A stretch of 64,000 bases of DNA from Reticulitermes speratus (GCA_021186555.1 JAJKFL010000330.1:32713944-32777943); one strand, 5' to 3'. Numbered from the stretch's first letter, positions 26,350 to 39,115 are shown. Numbers and translations are program-made. Notes: generated from the sequence alone by a model not told the origin.

Positions 26350-26645
26350 ACTAATACAAGCAGACCTAACTAACTAACTAACTAACTAAATAAATAATTA
26401 CATTGAACAGATTCCTTCTTTAGAAGCTAAATGTCGCTCAGCTCGCCAAAATTCCCCTTATTTTTAGGGCACCTGAAGGTCCACTAACAATTTCAGCAAA
26501 AGTCCACCACTGGTTGCAGTAGTGAGCTAAATTAATCCAGTTCACATAGACACACCCTTCTTCTTTAAGGTCTATTTTAGTATTATCCACCCACCAAAGT
26601 TTCGTCTAGGACACCCTTCAGATTTATCAACATAAATTTTGCATG
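26350..26645 (-). mobile_element. LINE 3' fragment (AQDR-type) with CTAA tail
   Basis: The tail (ctaa)n at 26367-26386 is followed by the 3' UTR words ccttctttagaagctaa and aaattccccttattttta, and by diverged coding sequence. Broken. Confidence 0.65.
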
Positions 26646-26814
26646 CATTTCTTATATATACCCTACTTCTTCAAAACTCTTTGATTTGATGATTCTAATA
26701 CTGACATATATCTGGTTAAGCTTACCCTATAGCCTATAGTCTATTAGGCCTATAGAGTTTTATCCACCCTCCTGTTACTCGCCCTCCAACGTCCCAATAC
26801 ATTTCAACAAGCAG

Positions 26815-27078
26815 CCGTTTCGTAGCAGCGCGGTCTAAGGCGTGGGTCTACGGCCGCTCGCTTACTGGGATCGTGGGTTTGAATCCCACCGGGGGCATGG
26901 ATGTCTGTCTGTTGTGAGTGTTGTGTGTTGTCAGGTAGAGGTCTCTGCGACGGGCTGATCACTCGTCCAGAGGAGTCCTACCGAGTGTGGTGTGTCTAAA
27001 AAGTGTGTGATCGTGAAGCCTCGAAAAATGAGGAGGCCTAGGCCCCCAAGGGGCTGTCGAGCCATAGGAAAAAAAAAG
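26815..27078 (+). mobile_element. tRNA-derived SINE, family A
   Basis: Head cgtagcagcgcggtctaagg (A box) and gggtttgaatcccaccgggg (B box), then the family body to gggctgtcgagccataggaa and an A run. A nearly full-length copy. Confidence 0.88.
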
Positions 27079-27079
27079 T

Positions 27080-27960
27080 ATAACAGTAAAACACGCCCAA
27101 ACATTTAACCTCGAAAACAGACATACGCTGAAGAAGCTCTCTTGACCACATGGCCGACTGGCTAGCAACACCATTACAGCGCCTCTCCTATACCAAATTC
27201 ATTTTCATAATACTCAGCCTTAAAATGGAGAATCCAACACTAGCTGAGACATTGAAACATCGTGTAATTTCGGAGCTGGATATCAACGTTTCGGAGGTAT
27301 GTACTGCTTCTCTTATCAGAACAAGTTTAGTAGTATATTCACCCGAAACGTTTGTATGAACCTAACAATCTTAACGGCATCACAAACCTTAACACCACAG
27401 TATGAAGCTTTACCACAATAACAACCTCAATCTTCTACTTAGGACTGCCCCTTTTAGTTCCAATTTTTTACTTGCGTCTTTTTTGCAAGTTAACAGTCTG
27501 TGAAAGCAGTTAACAGAAAATATTATAACACTACCAGCTCGTTTATCCAAGAGCAAATACAAAAGAAGCCAATAGTGATTTCGAAACAAATGCGGATGGA
27601 GCAAACACGCGAAGCCGCGTTAATGTGCTTATGAAATCAGAATGTCGCTCTTTGTCACGCGACAAGGGTCCATGAATAAAACAGGAAGCACACAGCGGAA
27701 CACTAAACAGCCTTGGGGCAATCTGGTTTCTCTCATCTATAATTATTGATCCCTGGGAGGCTTATTTAACAGCACTAATCCAAAACAGTGTCCTGTTTAT
27801 TGTATTTCTTTAGTAGGATTTGGATGACTTTCTTGTTGATATCAAAATATGTACGTTTAATAGTCTAATTACATACTGGTATCGAGATTAACATTCAAAT
27901 GTAGCAATAACTGAATTCATTTATACATTTTAAAGACTAATATTAATCGACTTATGTATA
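27080..27960. other. no gene recognised
   Basis: Short ORFs of under 70 codons only; none recognised. Confidence 0.55.
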
Positions 27961-27965
27961 CAGAT

Positions 27966-28740
27966 CCAGTTCGTACCGCTTAGTAAACACACTCCGTCTC
28001 AGTTATACAAACCAGTCAGTTAATGTTGTACAGTGAAATAATCGCTGTTTGTTCTGAGATCCACACAAAACACATAAATACAGTCCGTACCGCGCAGTAA
28101 ACACACTCCGTCTCAGTTATACAAACCAGTCAGTTAATGCTGTACAGTGAAATAATCGCTGTTTGTTCTGAGATCCACACAAAACACATAAATACAGTCC
28201 GTACCGCGCAGTAAACACACTCCGTCTCAGTTATACAAACCAGTCAGTTAATGTTGTACAGTGAAATAATCGCTGTTTGTTCTGAGATCCACACAAAACA
28301 CATAAATACAGTCCGTACCGCGCAGTAAACACACTCCGTCTCAGTTATACAAACCAGTCAGTTAATGCTTTACAGTGAAATAATTGCTGTTTGTTCTGAG
28401 ATCCACACAAAACACATAAATACAGTCCGTACCGCGCAGTAAACACACTCCGTCTCAGTTATACAAACCAGTCAGTTAATGCTGTACAGTGAAATAATCG
28501 CTGTTTGTTCTGAGATCCACACAAAACACATAAATACAGTCCGTACCGCGCAGTAAACACACTCCGTCTCAGTTATACAAACCAGTCAGTTAATGCTTTA
28601 CAGTGAAATAATCGCTGTTTGTTCTGAGATCCACACAAAACACATAAATACACTGTGTGGGCAGAACGTAGAATTTGTGAATGTTAAACATGGTGGTACA
28701 TATAGTAACCACTGGGCTTTAAAGCTTTAAAAATTTTTGG
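27966..28740 (-). repeat. 114-bp satellite element, array B (about 6 units)
   Basis: Inverse orientation of the same unit. The conserved flank lies on the right: ctgtgtgggcagaacgtaga, atttgtgaatgttaaacatg, gtggtacatatagtaaccac. Confidence 0.95.
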
Positions 28741-29129
28741 AATAAAAATTCCAATTTTACGTCCAAAATGTCTGCCATTATACTTGCTTGTTATCATGAC
28801 TACAGCACGTATTTACACAAACACACTAGCTTTAATCAGTAACAATCTTCAGGCCGTCTCTCTTAGACAGGCGGTGAGAAACTAGTAAATGATAAACCTA
28901 GGTACAGGATACCGATCCTAGGCCAGGCTGTGTGATTTTTGGCGGACAGCCTGGCATGGGACAGGCTCATTTACCGCGTAATTCGGGGTTTTCTTCTTAG
29001 TATCATTCCATCAACGTCCCGTACCTATCTTTATCTTATTGTTACTCTTATCAGACGAACAGGGCGAAGCCTAGAAATTTACAATTAGGCAGTAATTTGC
29101 CGGAAAGTGTAGAATTAGAAAGAAAAAAA

Positions 29130-29314
29130 CAGTCGAACTCGGTTATAACGTCATGAAATGGACTGAATATTTTGTGTCGATATAAACGAGTGTTGTTATA
29201 ACCGAGGAATATAATGTTATGGCTAACAGTAAGAAATTAATTGGTACCAACGAATATCTGACTCTATAAGCGAGATGTCGTATACACCGATGTCGTTATA
29301 ACCGGGTTCGACTG
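29130..29314. mobile_element. pogo/Tigger-like MITE (about 185 bp)
   Basis: Inverted ends cagtcgaactcggttataac and the inverse of cagtcgaacccggttataac; internal cgatataaacgagtgttgtt and cgagatgtcgtatacaccga repeat the same theme. CAGT ends are typical of pogo-like elements. The right side is followed by TA, the left is not. Confidence 0.7.
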
Positions 29315-29689
29315 TATTTTCAAAAGAAAAATAATTAAAAAAAAAGAGGTTGTGCTTATAAAGGCCTAGATGTCTGTAGGCGTGTTATTTTTTTTATTTA
29401 CACCAACGGCAATGTGCATATGTGAGATTACACGGCGTCGAATAATGTGGTGATCAGTAATGAATTGAAAATAATGTGGCAATATGTGGGAGTTCTATAA
29501 TTTTGAGATGTTAAGCCGGGATTGACAAAGGGCACGAAAACTTAAATCATTTTGTCTGTACTACGGCCTGAGACTTGAATTTAGGGCTTCAAGAATACGC
29601 AGGATTTCAACCTACACGACTGCTATACGCCTCATCACCGTCCCTTTTCAATTGTTTCAGGTCATTATCCAGTAATTTACCTTTCCATT

Positions 29690-30524
29690 AGAAGCTTTGT
29701 ATTCCGTGTGACTATAAGCGTCGTTACATAAACTTTGTATTCCGTGTGACTATAAGCGTCGTTACATAAAATTTGTATTCCGTGTGACTATAAGCGTCGT
29801 TACATAAACTTTGTATTCCGTGTGACTATAAGCGTCGTTACATAAACTTTGTATTCCGTGTGACTATAAGCGTCGTTACATAAACTTTGTATTCCGTGTG
29901 ACTATAAGCGTCGTTACATAAACTTTGTATTCCGTGTGACTATAAGCGTCGTTACATAAACTTTGTATTCCGTGTGACTATAAGCGTCGTTACATAAACT
30001 TTGTATTCCGTGTGACTATAAGCGTCGTTACATAAACTTTGTATTCCGTGTGACTATAAGCGTCGTTACATAAACTTTGTATTCCGTGTGACTATAAGCG
30101 TCGTTACATAAACTTTGTATTCCGTGTGACTATAAGCGTCGTTACATAAACTTTGTATTCCGTGTGACTATAAGCGTCGTTACATAAACTTTGTATTCCG
30201 TGTGACTATAAGCGTCGTTACATAAACTTTGTATTCCGTGTGACTATAAGCGTCGTTACATAAACTTTGTATTCCGTGTGACTATAAGCGTCGTTACATA
30301 AACTTTGTATTCCGTGTGACTATAAGCGTCGTTACATAAACTTTGTATTCCGTGTGACTATAAGCGTCGTTACATAAACTTTGTATTCCGTGTGACTATA
30401 AGCGTCGTTACATAAACTTTGTATTCCGTGTGACTATAAGCGTCGTTACATAAACTTTGTATTCCGTGTGACTATAAGCGTCGTTACATAAACTTTGTAT
30501 TCCGTGTGACTATAAGCGTCGTTT
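29690..30524 (+). repeat. 38-bp tandem array (about 22 copies), almost invariant
   Basis: Unit attccgtgtgactataagcg + tcgttacataaactttgt, spacing 38. One copy has an A for C (aaatttg); otherwise copies look identical. The array stops at ...aagcgtcgtt 30524 and continues straight into a SINE fragment. Confidence 0.98.
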
Positions 30525-30830
30525 TTAAACCAGAAAACAAAGGTAAACCTAAATTTGTCCCTGTCCACGCCATAAAGCCACAGAGGAGAAGTAGAGGTAT
30601 AGCTCCATTCATTCTTAACCTCGGCAAAATCACACCCAGGCCGTTTACCCCCCCCCCCCCCCCAGAAAAGAGCCCCGTATCCGTTGAATAGGAGGATCGG
30701 TGGGCCCCATGTTTGGTCAGAAGAATTTAGACAAGAAAACACTTGATTGCTTCTGCTGTTATTCGAAGCCAGGATAGTCCAGCTTGTAGTCTAGTTGCTG
30801 TACTGACTACGGTATCACGGCTCCCACCAT
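30525..30830 (-). mobile_element. SINE family C, inverse, diverged
   Basis: agaagtagaggtatagctcc, aacctcggcaaaatcacacc, a C16 run where other copies have ccccgggaa, and aggaggatcggtgggcccca. It abuts the 38-bp array exactly. Confidence 0.75.
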
Positions 30831-30861
30831 AAATAAATAAATAGATCACTGATAACAGTGG

Positions 30862-31155
30862 TGGCACGCGGTGGCGCAGTTGGTTGAGGCACTACGCTAC
30901 AAGCCGGAAGGTCGCGGGTTCGATTCCCGATGGTGTCATTGAAATTTTTCATTGACATAATCGTTTCGGTCGCACTATGGCCCTGGGGTCGACTCAGCCT
31001 CTAACAGAAATGAATACCAGGAATATTTCCTGGGGGGTAAAGGCGGCCGGTACGTAGGGCTGACAACCTTATTCACCTTCATGTGCCGATTGTCTATAAA
31101 TCTGGGAGCCTCAACCTCCTGTAACCCTAAGGGTCTGATAACAATAAAAGTACAT
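30862..31155 (+). mobile_element. tRNA-derived SINE, family B, full length
   Basis: Complete copy: A box tggcgcagttggttgaggca, B box gggttcgattcccgatgg, body through ggaatatttcctggggggta, ggcggccggtacgtagggct and gggagcctcaacctcctgta. Confidence 0.9.
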
Positions 31156-31669
31156 TACTTTTAGCAGATAACGAAACTCAGTATCTTCGACGACTCAAGT
31201 AGGATAAATCTGGGGCTACAAATTTGGTTTGACGTTAAATGAACGTTCGTTCTGGAATTGTGATTACAACTTTATATGGGCTTAATATAAGAAGCCTATT
31301 ACAATGGGAATTTATGTTGGTGTCAATGGCGTTTAAATAAAGCTTTTAAAACTGAACGGCAGTCGAAATATAACAGGAAAACTGAGAGTTGCCTGCAGTT
31401 TGAAGGACCTCACAACGTACAGGTAAATACCTGCCTTCCTACTTTGTCCTCATTACTGCCGAAGCCCCGCGATGAATGATGATATCTGTGTCAGTAGCAG
31501 GGCAGCTTCAGTTCAGATCATCAAACTTACGTCATCCTGACTCTGCAAAGCTTCTGAAGGTGACGAGTTGGGCGCTGCCTGACATAGACGTTCCCCGCGT
31601 TTCGTTACGGGATACTGAAGGAAGTTTAAACTGATTCCTCTCAGACTACAAAAGAAGCTAAGACAGACA

Positions 31670-31905
31670 AGGCTATGTACTGGAATATTCGGGGTTCATA
31701 TCCCAGCAGGAGCAAGACCGAAACGTCCACACCGTCTCTAGGCCCCAGTCAAATTACTATTCAGTGGGGTAACGGGGTAGAGCGGCCGGGGAGCGAATTT
31801 AACCACTCACCACATTCTAGCGCCGAGGTTAAGAACGAGTGGAACTTTACCTCCAATCCTCTTACATGCTTTCAAAGCGTGGACTGGGAAAATTTTTACT
31901 TTTCC
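31670..31905 (+). mobile_element. SINE family C, diverged
   Basis: ggggttcatatcccagcagg (B-box region), ggggtagagcggccggggag, cattctagcgccgaggttaa and gaacgagtggaactttacct. Confidence 0.7.
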
Positions 31906-32610
31906 TGAGACAACAAAATCCGGTATAAATGAGCAAAAATTTGCGACATTTGTGCGTTCTCTACAGGCGTATATACTATAGCCTATTACACAAAGAAAGT
32001 TCTAACACATTTGCCGATTTACCACTTTCAAAAAGTGTCACAACTGAAAGCTTGCTTCTCGGTATTATGGATTCAGTCAACACCTCGCTCTCAATATTGT
32101 TAATGTCACCTAGAATTTAAAACACCTGTGAAGTTTGAGGTACTCGCTGATATGCTGTGCTGTGTAATTCGGTAGAGATGTAACAAACTTTCTGCCGAAC
32201 CTGCTGTCCGCTTTAGTGTGGAGTCACCCCTCCATTTCCCAGCTTCTCTTACGCTTGGAATATAAGATGTAAAATTAGTTTTCTTAAATAATTTGTTTTA
32301 GGACCTGAAAAATTACTTTGAAATACAGTGAAGGAATTTGTAGCCAGTGTAATAAAAAAACTGAGCCCAGCGATAAAATTTATGACCCGTAGGCCTTCGA
32401 GTAAAGTCCATTTCGAAGAAATGGGCTGGTCATCGATTATCCAGAATTAAGATAGGACTATTCTAAATCCACTCAGATGAGTAACTCAAATTTGACCACA
32501 AAAAATTCCTTACACAACTGCTGTGACAAAATCAAATCTCGCAAAATATAAAATGTTTTTGTCTTAAACGCACCAAATTCCATTGATTACTTGTGCCGAG
32601 ATACTACCCC
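31905..32610. other. no gene recognised
   Basis: AT-rich sequence with one 63-codon frame of no recognised family. Confidence 0.55.
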
Positions 32611-34430
32611 TTTATATTATGTGGTTACTATATATACCACTAGGTTTAACATTCACAAATTCTACGTTCTGCCCACACAGTGTATTTATGTGTTTTGTGT
32701 GGATCTGAGAACAAACAGCGATTATTTCACTGTACAGCATTAACTGACTGGTTTGTATAACTGAGACGGAGTGTGTTTACTGCGCGGTACGGACTGTATT
32801 TATGTGTTTTGTGTGGGTCTCAGAACAAACAGCGATTATTTCACTGTACAGCATTAACTGACTGGTTTGTATAACTGAGACGGAGTGTGTTTACTGCGCG
32901 GTACGGACTGTATTTATGTGTTTTGTGTGGATCTCAGAACAAAAAGCGATTATTTCACTGTACAGCATTAACTGACTGGTTTGTATAACTGAGACGGAGT
33001 GTGTTTACTGCGCGGTACGGACTGTATTTATGTGTTTTGTGTGGATCTCAGAACAAACAGCGATTATTTCACTGTACAGCATTAACTGACTGGTTTGTAT
33101 AACTGAGACGGAGTGTGTTTACTGCGCGGTACGGACTGTATTTATGTGTTTTGTGTGGATCTCAGAACAAACAGCGATTATTTCACTGTACAGCATTAAC
33201 TGACTGGTTTGTATAACTGAGACGGAGTGTGTTTACTGCGCGGTACGGACTGTATTTATGTGTTTTGTGTGGATCTCAGAACAAACAGCGATTATTTCAC
33301 TGTACAGCATTAACTGACTGGTTTGTATAACTGAGACGGAGTGTGTTTACTGCGCGGTACGGACTGTATTTATGTGTTTTGTGTGGATCTCAGAACAAAC
33401 AGCGATTATTTCACTGTACAGCATTAACTGACTGGTTTGTATAACTGAGACGGAGTGTGTTTACTGCGCGGTACGGACTGTATTTATGTGTTTTGTGTGG
33501 ATCTCAGAACAAACAGCGATTATTTCACTGTACAGCATTAACTGACTGGTTTGTATAACTGAGACGGAGTGTGTTTACTGCGCGGTACGGACTGTATTTA
33601 TGTGTTTTGTGTGGATCTCAGAACAAACAGCGATTATTTCACTGTACAGCATTAACTGACTGGTTTGTATAACTGAGACGGAGTGTGTTTACTGCGCGGT
33701 ACGGACTGTATTTGTGTGTTTTGTGTGGATCTCAGAACAAACAGCGATTATTTCACTGTACAACATTAACTGACTGGTTTGTATAACTGAGACGGAGTGT
33801 GTTTACTGCGCGGTACGGACTGTATTTATGTGTTTTGTGTGGGTCTCAGAACAAACAGCGATTATTTCACTGTACAGCATTAACTGACTGGTTTGTATAA
33901 CTGAGACGGAGTGTGTTTACTGCGCGGTACGTACTGTATTTATGTGTTTTGTGTGGATCTGAGAACAAACAGCGATTATTTCACTGTACAGCATTAACTG
34001 ACTGGTTTGTATAACTGAGACGGAGTGTGTTTACTGCGCGGTACGGACTGTATTTATGTGTTTTGTGTGGATCTGAGAACAAACAGCGATTATTTCACTG
34101 TACAGCATTAACTGACTGGTTTGTATAACTGAGACGGAGTGTGTTTACTGCGCGGTACGGACTGTATTTATGTGTTTTGTGTGGATCTGAGAACAAACAG
34201 CGATTATTTCACTGTACAGCATTAACTGACTGGTTTGTATAACTGAGACGGAGTGTGTTTACTGCGCGGTACGGACTGTATTTATGTGTTTTGTGTGGAT
34301 CTCAGAACAAACAGCAATTATTTCACTGTACAGCATTAACTGACTGGTTTGTATAACTGAGACGAAGTGTGTTTACTGCGCGGTACGGACTGTAACTTTA
34401 AATATAACTCGGATTAAAACAATTAAGTTT
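32610..34430 (+). repeat. 114-bp satellite element, array C (about 15 units)
   Basis: Starts with ggttactatatataccacta, ggtttaacattcacaaattc and ttctacgttctgcccacaca, then about 15 units. It ends ggactgtaactttaaatata + actcggatt. This is the most complete copy, with both conserved flanks. Confidence 0.96.
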
Positions 34431-35000
34431 AACACCATTAAATTTGTATGCATAACAGTATTAGCACAACTGGACATATCAACAATTTTCCACGTGTTTC
34501 ATATCCATGCTTCCAACCTGTACTTTCTATAGCAGAAAGGTTATTTATAATTATTTTCGATGATAAATATTACCTGAAAACATTGCTGGAAAATTTTCGC
34601 TCCAAAACCGACAGCACGTGTGCAGTTGTGCAGAAGGCAACTGTGTGAGACTTGTTTGACGGAGTGTACTAGAGAAGTCCGTACACACACCGGTCCAATG
34701 TGGCTCTCAATTGCTATAATTAACTGTACGGATTAGCCGCTTCCAAGTGTTTGTTACTGTAGCAATGGCGAACTAATGATTACTAATGCAGTAGAGAGCT
34801 GTACACTCCGACACTAAACACTAAACACTAAACAACGCTGCCCACACACTATTGGTCCCGCTTTCCATTTCCTGTGTTCATATACATTAACAGTACACAA
34901 TCTGAACTACTCGTTCTTGTACCCTTCATTGTGAACAAAATATGTGAGTTAGGTAATTTAAAGACTTAAGATGTAGTAACACTCAAATTATGAAATTAAA

Positions 35001-36430
35001 GACAATGTTTTTCACCAACTAAATGCACTTCTTATAGAAACACAAAAATATTCTAAAACTGTTTGATAAAAAGCCCCGACATGTTTCGGCTCACTTCTAA
35101 AACTGTTTGATAAGAAGCCCCGACATATTTCGACTCACTTCTAAAACTATTTGATAAAAAGCCCCGACATGTTTCGGCTCACTTCTAAAACTGTTTGATA
35201 AGAAGCCCCGACATATTTCGGCTCACTTCTAAAACTGTTTGATAAAAAGCCCCGACATATTTCGGCTCACTTCTAAAACTGCTTGATAAAAAGCCCCGAC
35301 ATATTTCGGCTCACTTCTAAAACTGCTTGATAAAAAGCCCCGACATATTTCGGCTCACTTCTAAAACTGTTTGATAAAAAGCCCCGACATATTTCGGCTC
35401 ACTTCTAAAACTGTTTGATAGAAAGCCCCGACATATTTCGGCTCACTTCTAAAACTGTTTGATAAAAAGCCCCGACATATTTCGGCTCACTTCTAAAACT
35501 GTTTGATAAAAAGCCCCGACATATTTCGGCTCACTCCTAAAACTGTTTGATAAAAAGCCCCGACATATTTCGACTCACTTCTAAAACTGTTTGATAAAAA
35601 GCCCCGACATATTTCGGCTCACTCCTAAAACTGTTTGATAAAAAGCCCCACATATTTCGGCTCACTCCTAAAACTGTTTGATAAAAAGCCCCGACATATT
35701 TCGACTCACTTCTAAAACTGTTTGATAAAAAGCCCCGACATATTTCGGCTCACTTCTAAAACTGCTTGATAAAAAGCCCCGACATATTTCGGCTCACTTC
35801 TAAAACTGTTTGATAAAAAGCCCCGACATATTTCGGCTCACTTCTAAAACTGTTTGATAAAAAGCCCCGACATATTTCGGCTCACTTCTAAAACTGCTTG
35901 ATAAAAAGCCCCGACATATTTCGGCTCATTTCTAAAACTGTTTGATAAAAAGCCCCGACATATTTCGGCTCACTCCTAAAACTGTTTGATAAAAAGCCCC
36001 GACATATTTCGACTCACTTCTAAAACTGTTTGATAAAAAGCCCCGACATATTTCGGCTCACTTCTAAAACTGCTTGATAAAAAGCCCCGACATGTTTCGG
36101 CTCACCAATGAGCCATCCTTAGGGGGTCACAACTGACTGTTCTCAAAACACGTACATATGTTAATCCTCTGTACGGTCAACGTCTTATCTCACCAATCTT
36201 ACTTTATCACTTCTTAAGCCGATATGTTTTTTTAAAAAACACTCCCTATAGATTATGCACTATATTATTGACCCCCTGAGGATGGCTCATTGGTGAGCCG
36301 AAACATGTCGGGACTTTTTATCAAACAGTTTTAGAAGTGAGCCGAAACATGTCGGGGTTTTTTATCAAACAGTTTTAGAATATTTTAATGTTATTATAAC
36401 AAGTTAATTTAGTTGGTGAAAAACATTGTC
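35001..36430. mobile_element. fold-back element 4 with one expanded arm
   Basis: The outer ends gacaatgtttttcaccaact (35001) and its inverse (36411-36430) define the element. The left arm holds about 24 tandem copies of a 44-bp unit; the right arm holds two copies in inverse orientation (36300-36375). Hammerhead-like core at 36276-36304 on the + strand: CUGAGGA-U-GGCUC...GAGCC-GAAAC. The left counterpart (36094-36123, minus strand) has CUAAGGA. Confidence 0.88.
35051..36105 (+). repeat. 44-bp tandem array (about 24 copies)
   Basis: Unit ttctaaaactgtttgataaa + aagccccgacatatttcggctcac, spacing 44. Variants catgtttcgg/catatttcgg, tttcgactcac and ctgcttgat recur in groups, implying block duplication. 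Each unit contains one strand of the arm stem, including the half-motif gacatRtttcggctcac. Confidence 0.97.
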
Positions 36431-36544
36431 TATACTCGAAAAATGCACGGTGAAAATAGAATAAAGTACGAAATTGAAGTCACCATAAATATTCCAACAT
36501 CTGCACTATAATTCGATTCAATAATATGCACATATGTGCTACAT

Positions 36545-36571
36545 GTTTCGGCCTTTTTCTGCCATCTTCAG
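36545..36571 (-). repeat. solitary hammerhead-like motif
   Basis: The minus strand reads CUGAAGA-U-GGC-AGAAAAAG-GCC-GAAACAUGUAGCAC. It sits about 115 bases right of fold-back element 4 but has its own flanks. Confidence 0.5.
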
Positions 36572-36892
36572 GGATGTATTCAACAAAGATAAATACAGTA
36601 ATGGCTAGTTAAGTCAAAACTGTTGGTACGTATAATAAACACCAGGAATTAAATGGTTGAAAACATTTTTTGTTTGACATTTATTAGACAGCATTTATCT
36701 GGGGACTCATGGTTACTTAAATATAAGTATATGAAGTCAATTTTTAACAACACGGATATACAAATTATTTTCTAGAAGATAAAACATTGACGTACGTTTT
36801 TTGAGGTAAGACAGAAAATATATAGCTTAGGTGGTGTCCTGTATTGTAATCTCCGTACATAATATTAAGAACAGTATTTCATATATTTTAAT

Positions 36893-37160
36893 ATTATAAA
36901 AGGTAAAGGTCACCCTGTAACATTCCATAAATACACAGAGGGAAGGTAGATGTATAGCTCTACCCATATAAACATCGGCGCTAGAAGAAGGTAGGTGGTC
37001 CACGCCACGTTCTGGCCGCTTTACCCCCGAGAAAGAGACCCGGTACCCATTATATAGGAGGTTGGATGGGCCGGTCTGGACGTGTGCGGAAAGTCTCGCC
37101 ACCACCGGGATTCGATCCCCGGACCGTCCAGACCGTAGCGAGTCGCTACACCGGCTGATA
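36893..37160 (-). mobile_element. tRNA-derived SINE, family C
   Basis: Inverse copy with both the B box (gggattcgatccccgg) and the end of the head (gcgagtcgctacaccggct) present. Confidence 0.87.
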
Positions 37161-37859
37161 TTCTTATACACGGAGTTGCTAGACACATTAAAGTTAGCAG
37201 TATATGTGATGGGGAAAAGTTTTGAAATTCAAAAGTAATTTTATGCGGAATTCAAACTGTTCGTATTCTAACGTAATTGGATACACTGGCACCTGCTTCT
37301 CCACCCGCAGTCCACCCTTGACGTCATAACTGTGAAGTTAGTAATTAAATATAAGAACGAGATTCACCACAGTCTGATGAATTCACAGTGGCTAGAATTG
37401 ACGTAACTCGCTTCAACGTTGGCGTCCTGAGGAACACATTATATTACATTTGCATGGGGAATTGTTCACTGTAAAGTTGCTCTAGCAGCACACGTTTTTA
37501 TTCTGCAGCGTCGCCGTCCGTATGTCTGTCTGTCTGTCTGACGTTTAGTTCAAAAAGTACGCAGTGTTGCGTATCAGAAAGGCGCGCATAAGTAATACGA
37601 GGGATGCAATGTTATTAAACTCGAATGATTGAAATCACTTCCGCTCCGGTAAATTTGGGTGGAATATGATTTTCGCGGACAGCATGACGAACGTGCTCTT
37701 ATGGGACTTTTCGACATAAATATTCAGCGAACAGAACATGTTGTGTCAGCTCTTGACGGAAGGTTATGTTGCTCTTATGGCTTATCATACAGCTCATTGA
37801 CAGTTTCATAGGAAATACTCAGCGTATTTTGAACTCAAAATTATGAAACGAACATGAAT

Positions 37860-38405
37860 TGTGTAACTAACTGACCAACTAAATAACTAACTAACTAACT
37901 AACTGACTAACTAAGTCACTGACTGACTGACAGACAGACAGACAAGCTGTCTGGCTAAAACAACTAACTAACCAACTAGTTAACTGACTGACCAACTAAA
38001 TGACTGACTGATCGACTGACTGAATAACTGACTGACTGACACGAATGACTGACTGACTAACGAACTAACTCCAAGTAGCAGAGTCCTTCTTCAGAAGCTA
38101 GCAGTTCCTCACCTAGTCAAGAAGTTCCCCGCATTTTATGGCGCCCGAAGGTTCATTACCGTGTTCACAAAAGCCAGCCACCTGTCCGTATCTTCAGCCA
38201 GATCCATCCAGTCCGAACATCCTATTCTCCTTGAATATACATTTTAATATCACCCTCACATCTACGCCTGGGTCTTCCAAGTGGTCTCCTTCCCTCAGGT
38301 CTCCCCATCAAAATCCTGTATGCACCTATTCTCTCCCCATACATGCTACATGTTCCGCCCATCTCGATCATCTCAGTTTGTTCACCCTAACAATATTTGG
38401 TGACG
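37860..38405 (-). mobile_element. LINE 3' fragment (AQDR-type) with long CTAA/CTGA tail
   Basis: Simple tail ctaactaactaactgact... over 37865-38065, then ccttcttcagaagctagcag, cattaccgtgttcacaaaag and the coding blocks for the WxxDN and cysteine-poor region. The longest copy of this family here at about 340 bases of element; broken frames. Confidence 0.75.
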
Positions 38406-38424
38406 AGTAAATGAACTGTGTAAA

Positions 38425-38560
38425 AAAAATATAAGGTTTTTCCCTGTTCACGCCATAAAGGGGCACGGGGAAAAGTATGTATGGCTCCATTTATTCTTAA
38501 ATTCGGATCTAGATGGACGATATTGGTTTACTTCAGGCCCCCGCAGCATTACTAAGGCGA
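38425..38560 (-). mobile_element. SINE family C fragment, inverse
   Basis: tccctgttcacgccataaag and gtatgtatggctccatttat with a diverged middle. Confidence 0.5.
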
Positions 38561-38569
38561 CAGAGCCCT

Positions 38570-39115
38570 CGTGTCATTAGAAATAATGTATAATGAGGAG
38601 CTACACGATTTTTACCCCGCTCCAAAAATAAGGCGATCAGATTTAGAAGGATGACCTGGCAGGAGGATGTGTCACGAGTGTAGTAGAAAAGAAATGCATA
38701 GAGAGTTTTGGTGAGGAAACGTGAAGGAATGAGATCACATTGAATACCTTTATCTAGGCGGTAGACTAATAATAGACTAATTCAGTTTCTTTACCAACAA
38801 ATACACATACAAAAAAAACACTCTTTTATAGATTTATTGATATAAATTTATATCCCTACACGTGTTTCAATCTTTGGATCATCTTCAGGGGGTTAAATAC
38901 GTGTAGGGGTATAAATCTATATCAATAAAACTATAAAATAGTGGTTTTTTGTATGTGAATTTGTTGGTAAAAAAACTGAATTAGTGAGAAAAATGCAGTG
39001 TGAAAGCAATATAAAATTAATAATAGACTGTTTCTGACAGGAAGAGAAAGGGACCGCGTGGAAATGGTCAACCTCGCTCAGCGTAGGGAAAAATGGCGGG
39101 CTTTATGGACGCGGT
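38570..39115 (+). mobile_element. LINE 3' fragment (AQDR-type), split by fold-back element 5
   Basis: The left piece 38590-38765 has aatgaggagctacacgattt and the KRNA-like then VRKREG stretch. The right piece from about 39015 continues with VEMVNLAQRREKWRALWTRY. Between them lies the fold-back element at 38777-38985, so that element is younger. Confidence 0.7.
38777..38985. mobile_element. fold-back element 5, inserted in a LINE fragment
   Basis: Left arm 38777-38897 and right arm 38899-38985 pair as inverted copies (tagatttattgatataaatt against its near-inverse; ctacacgtgtttcaatcttt at 38855). The left arm has a hammerhead-like core on the minus strand at 38863-38888 (CUGAAGA-U-GAUC..GAUU-GAAAC). 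The right arm lacks it, going straight from gggggttaaat to acgtgtagggg. The element splits an AQDR-type LINE fragment. Confidence 0.8.

Noticed and set aside
29690..30524. Possible CRISPR array (38-bp direct repeats)
   Set aside because: Units are contiguous with no unique spacers, and the window is animal nuclear DNA.
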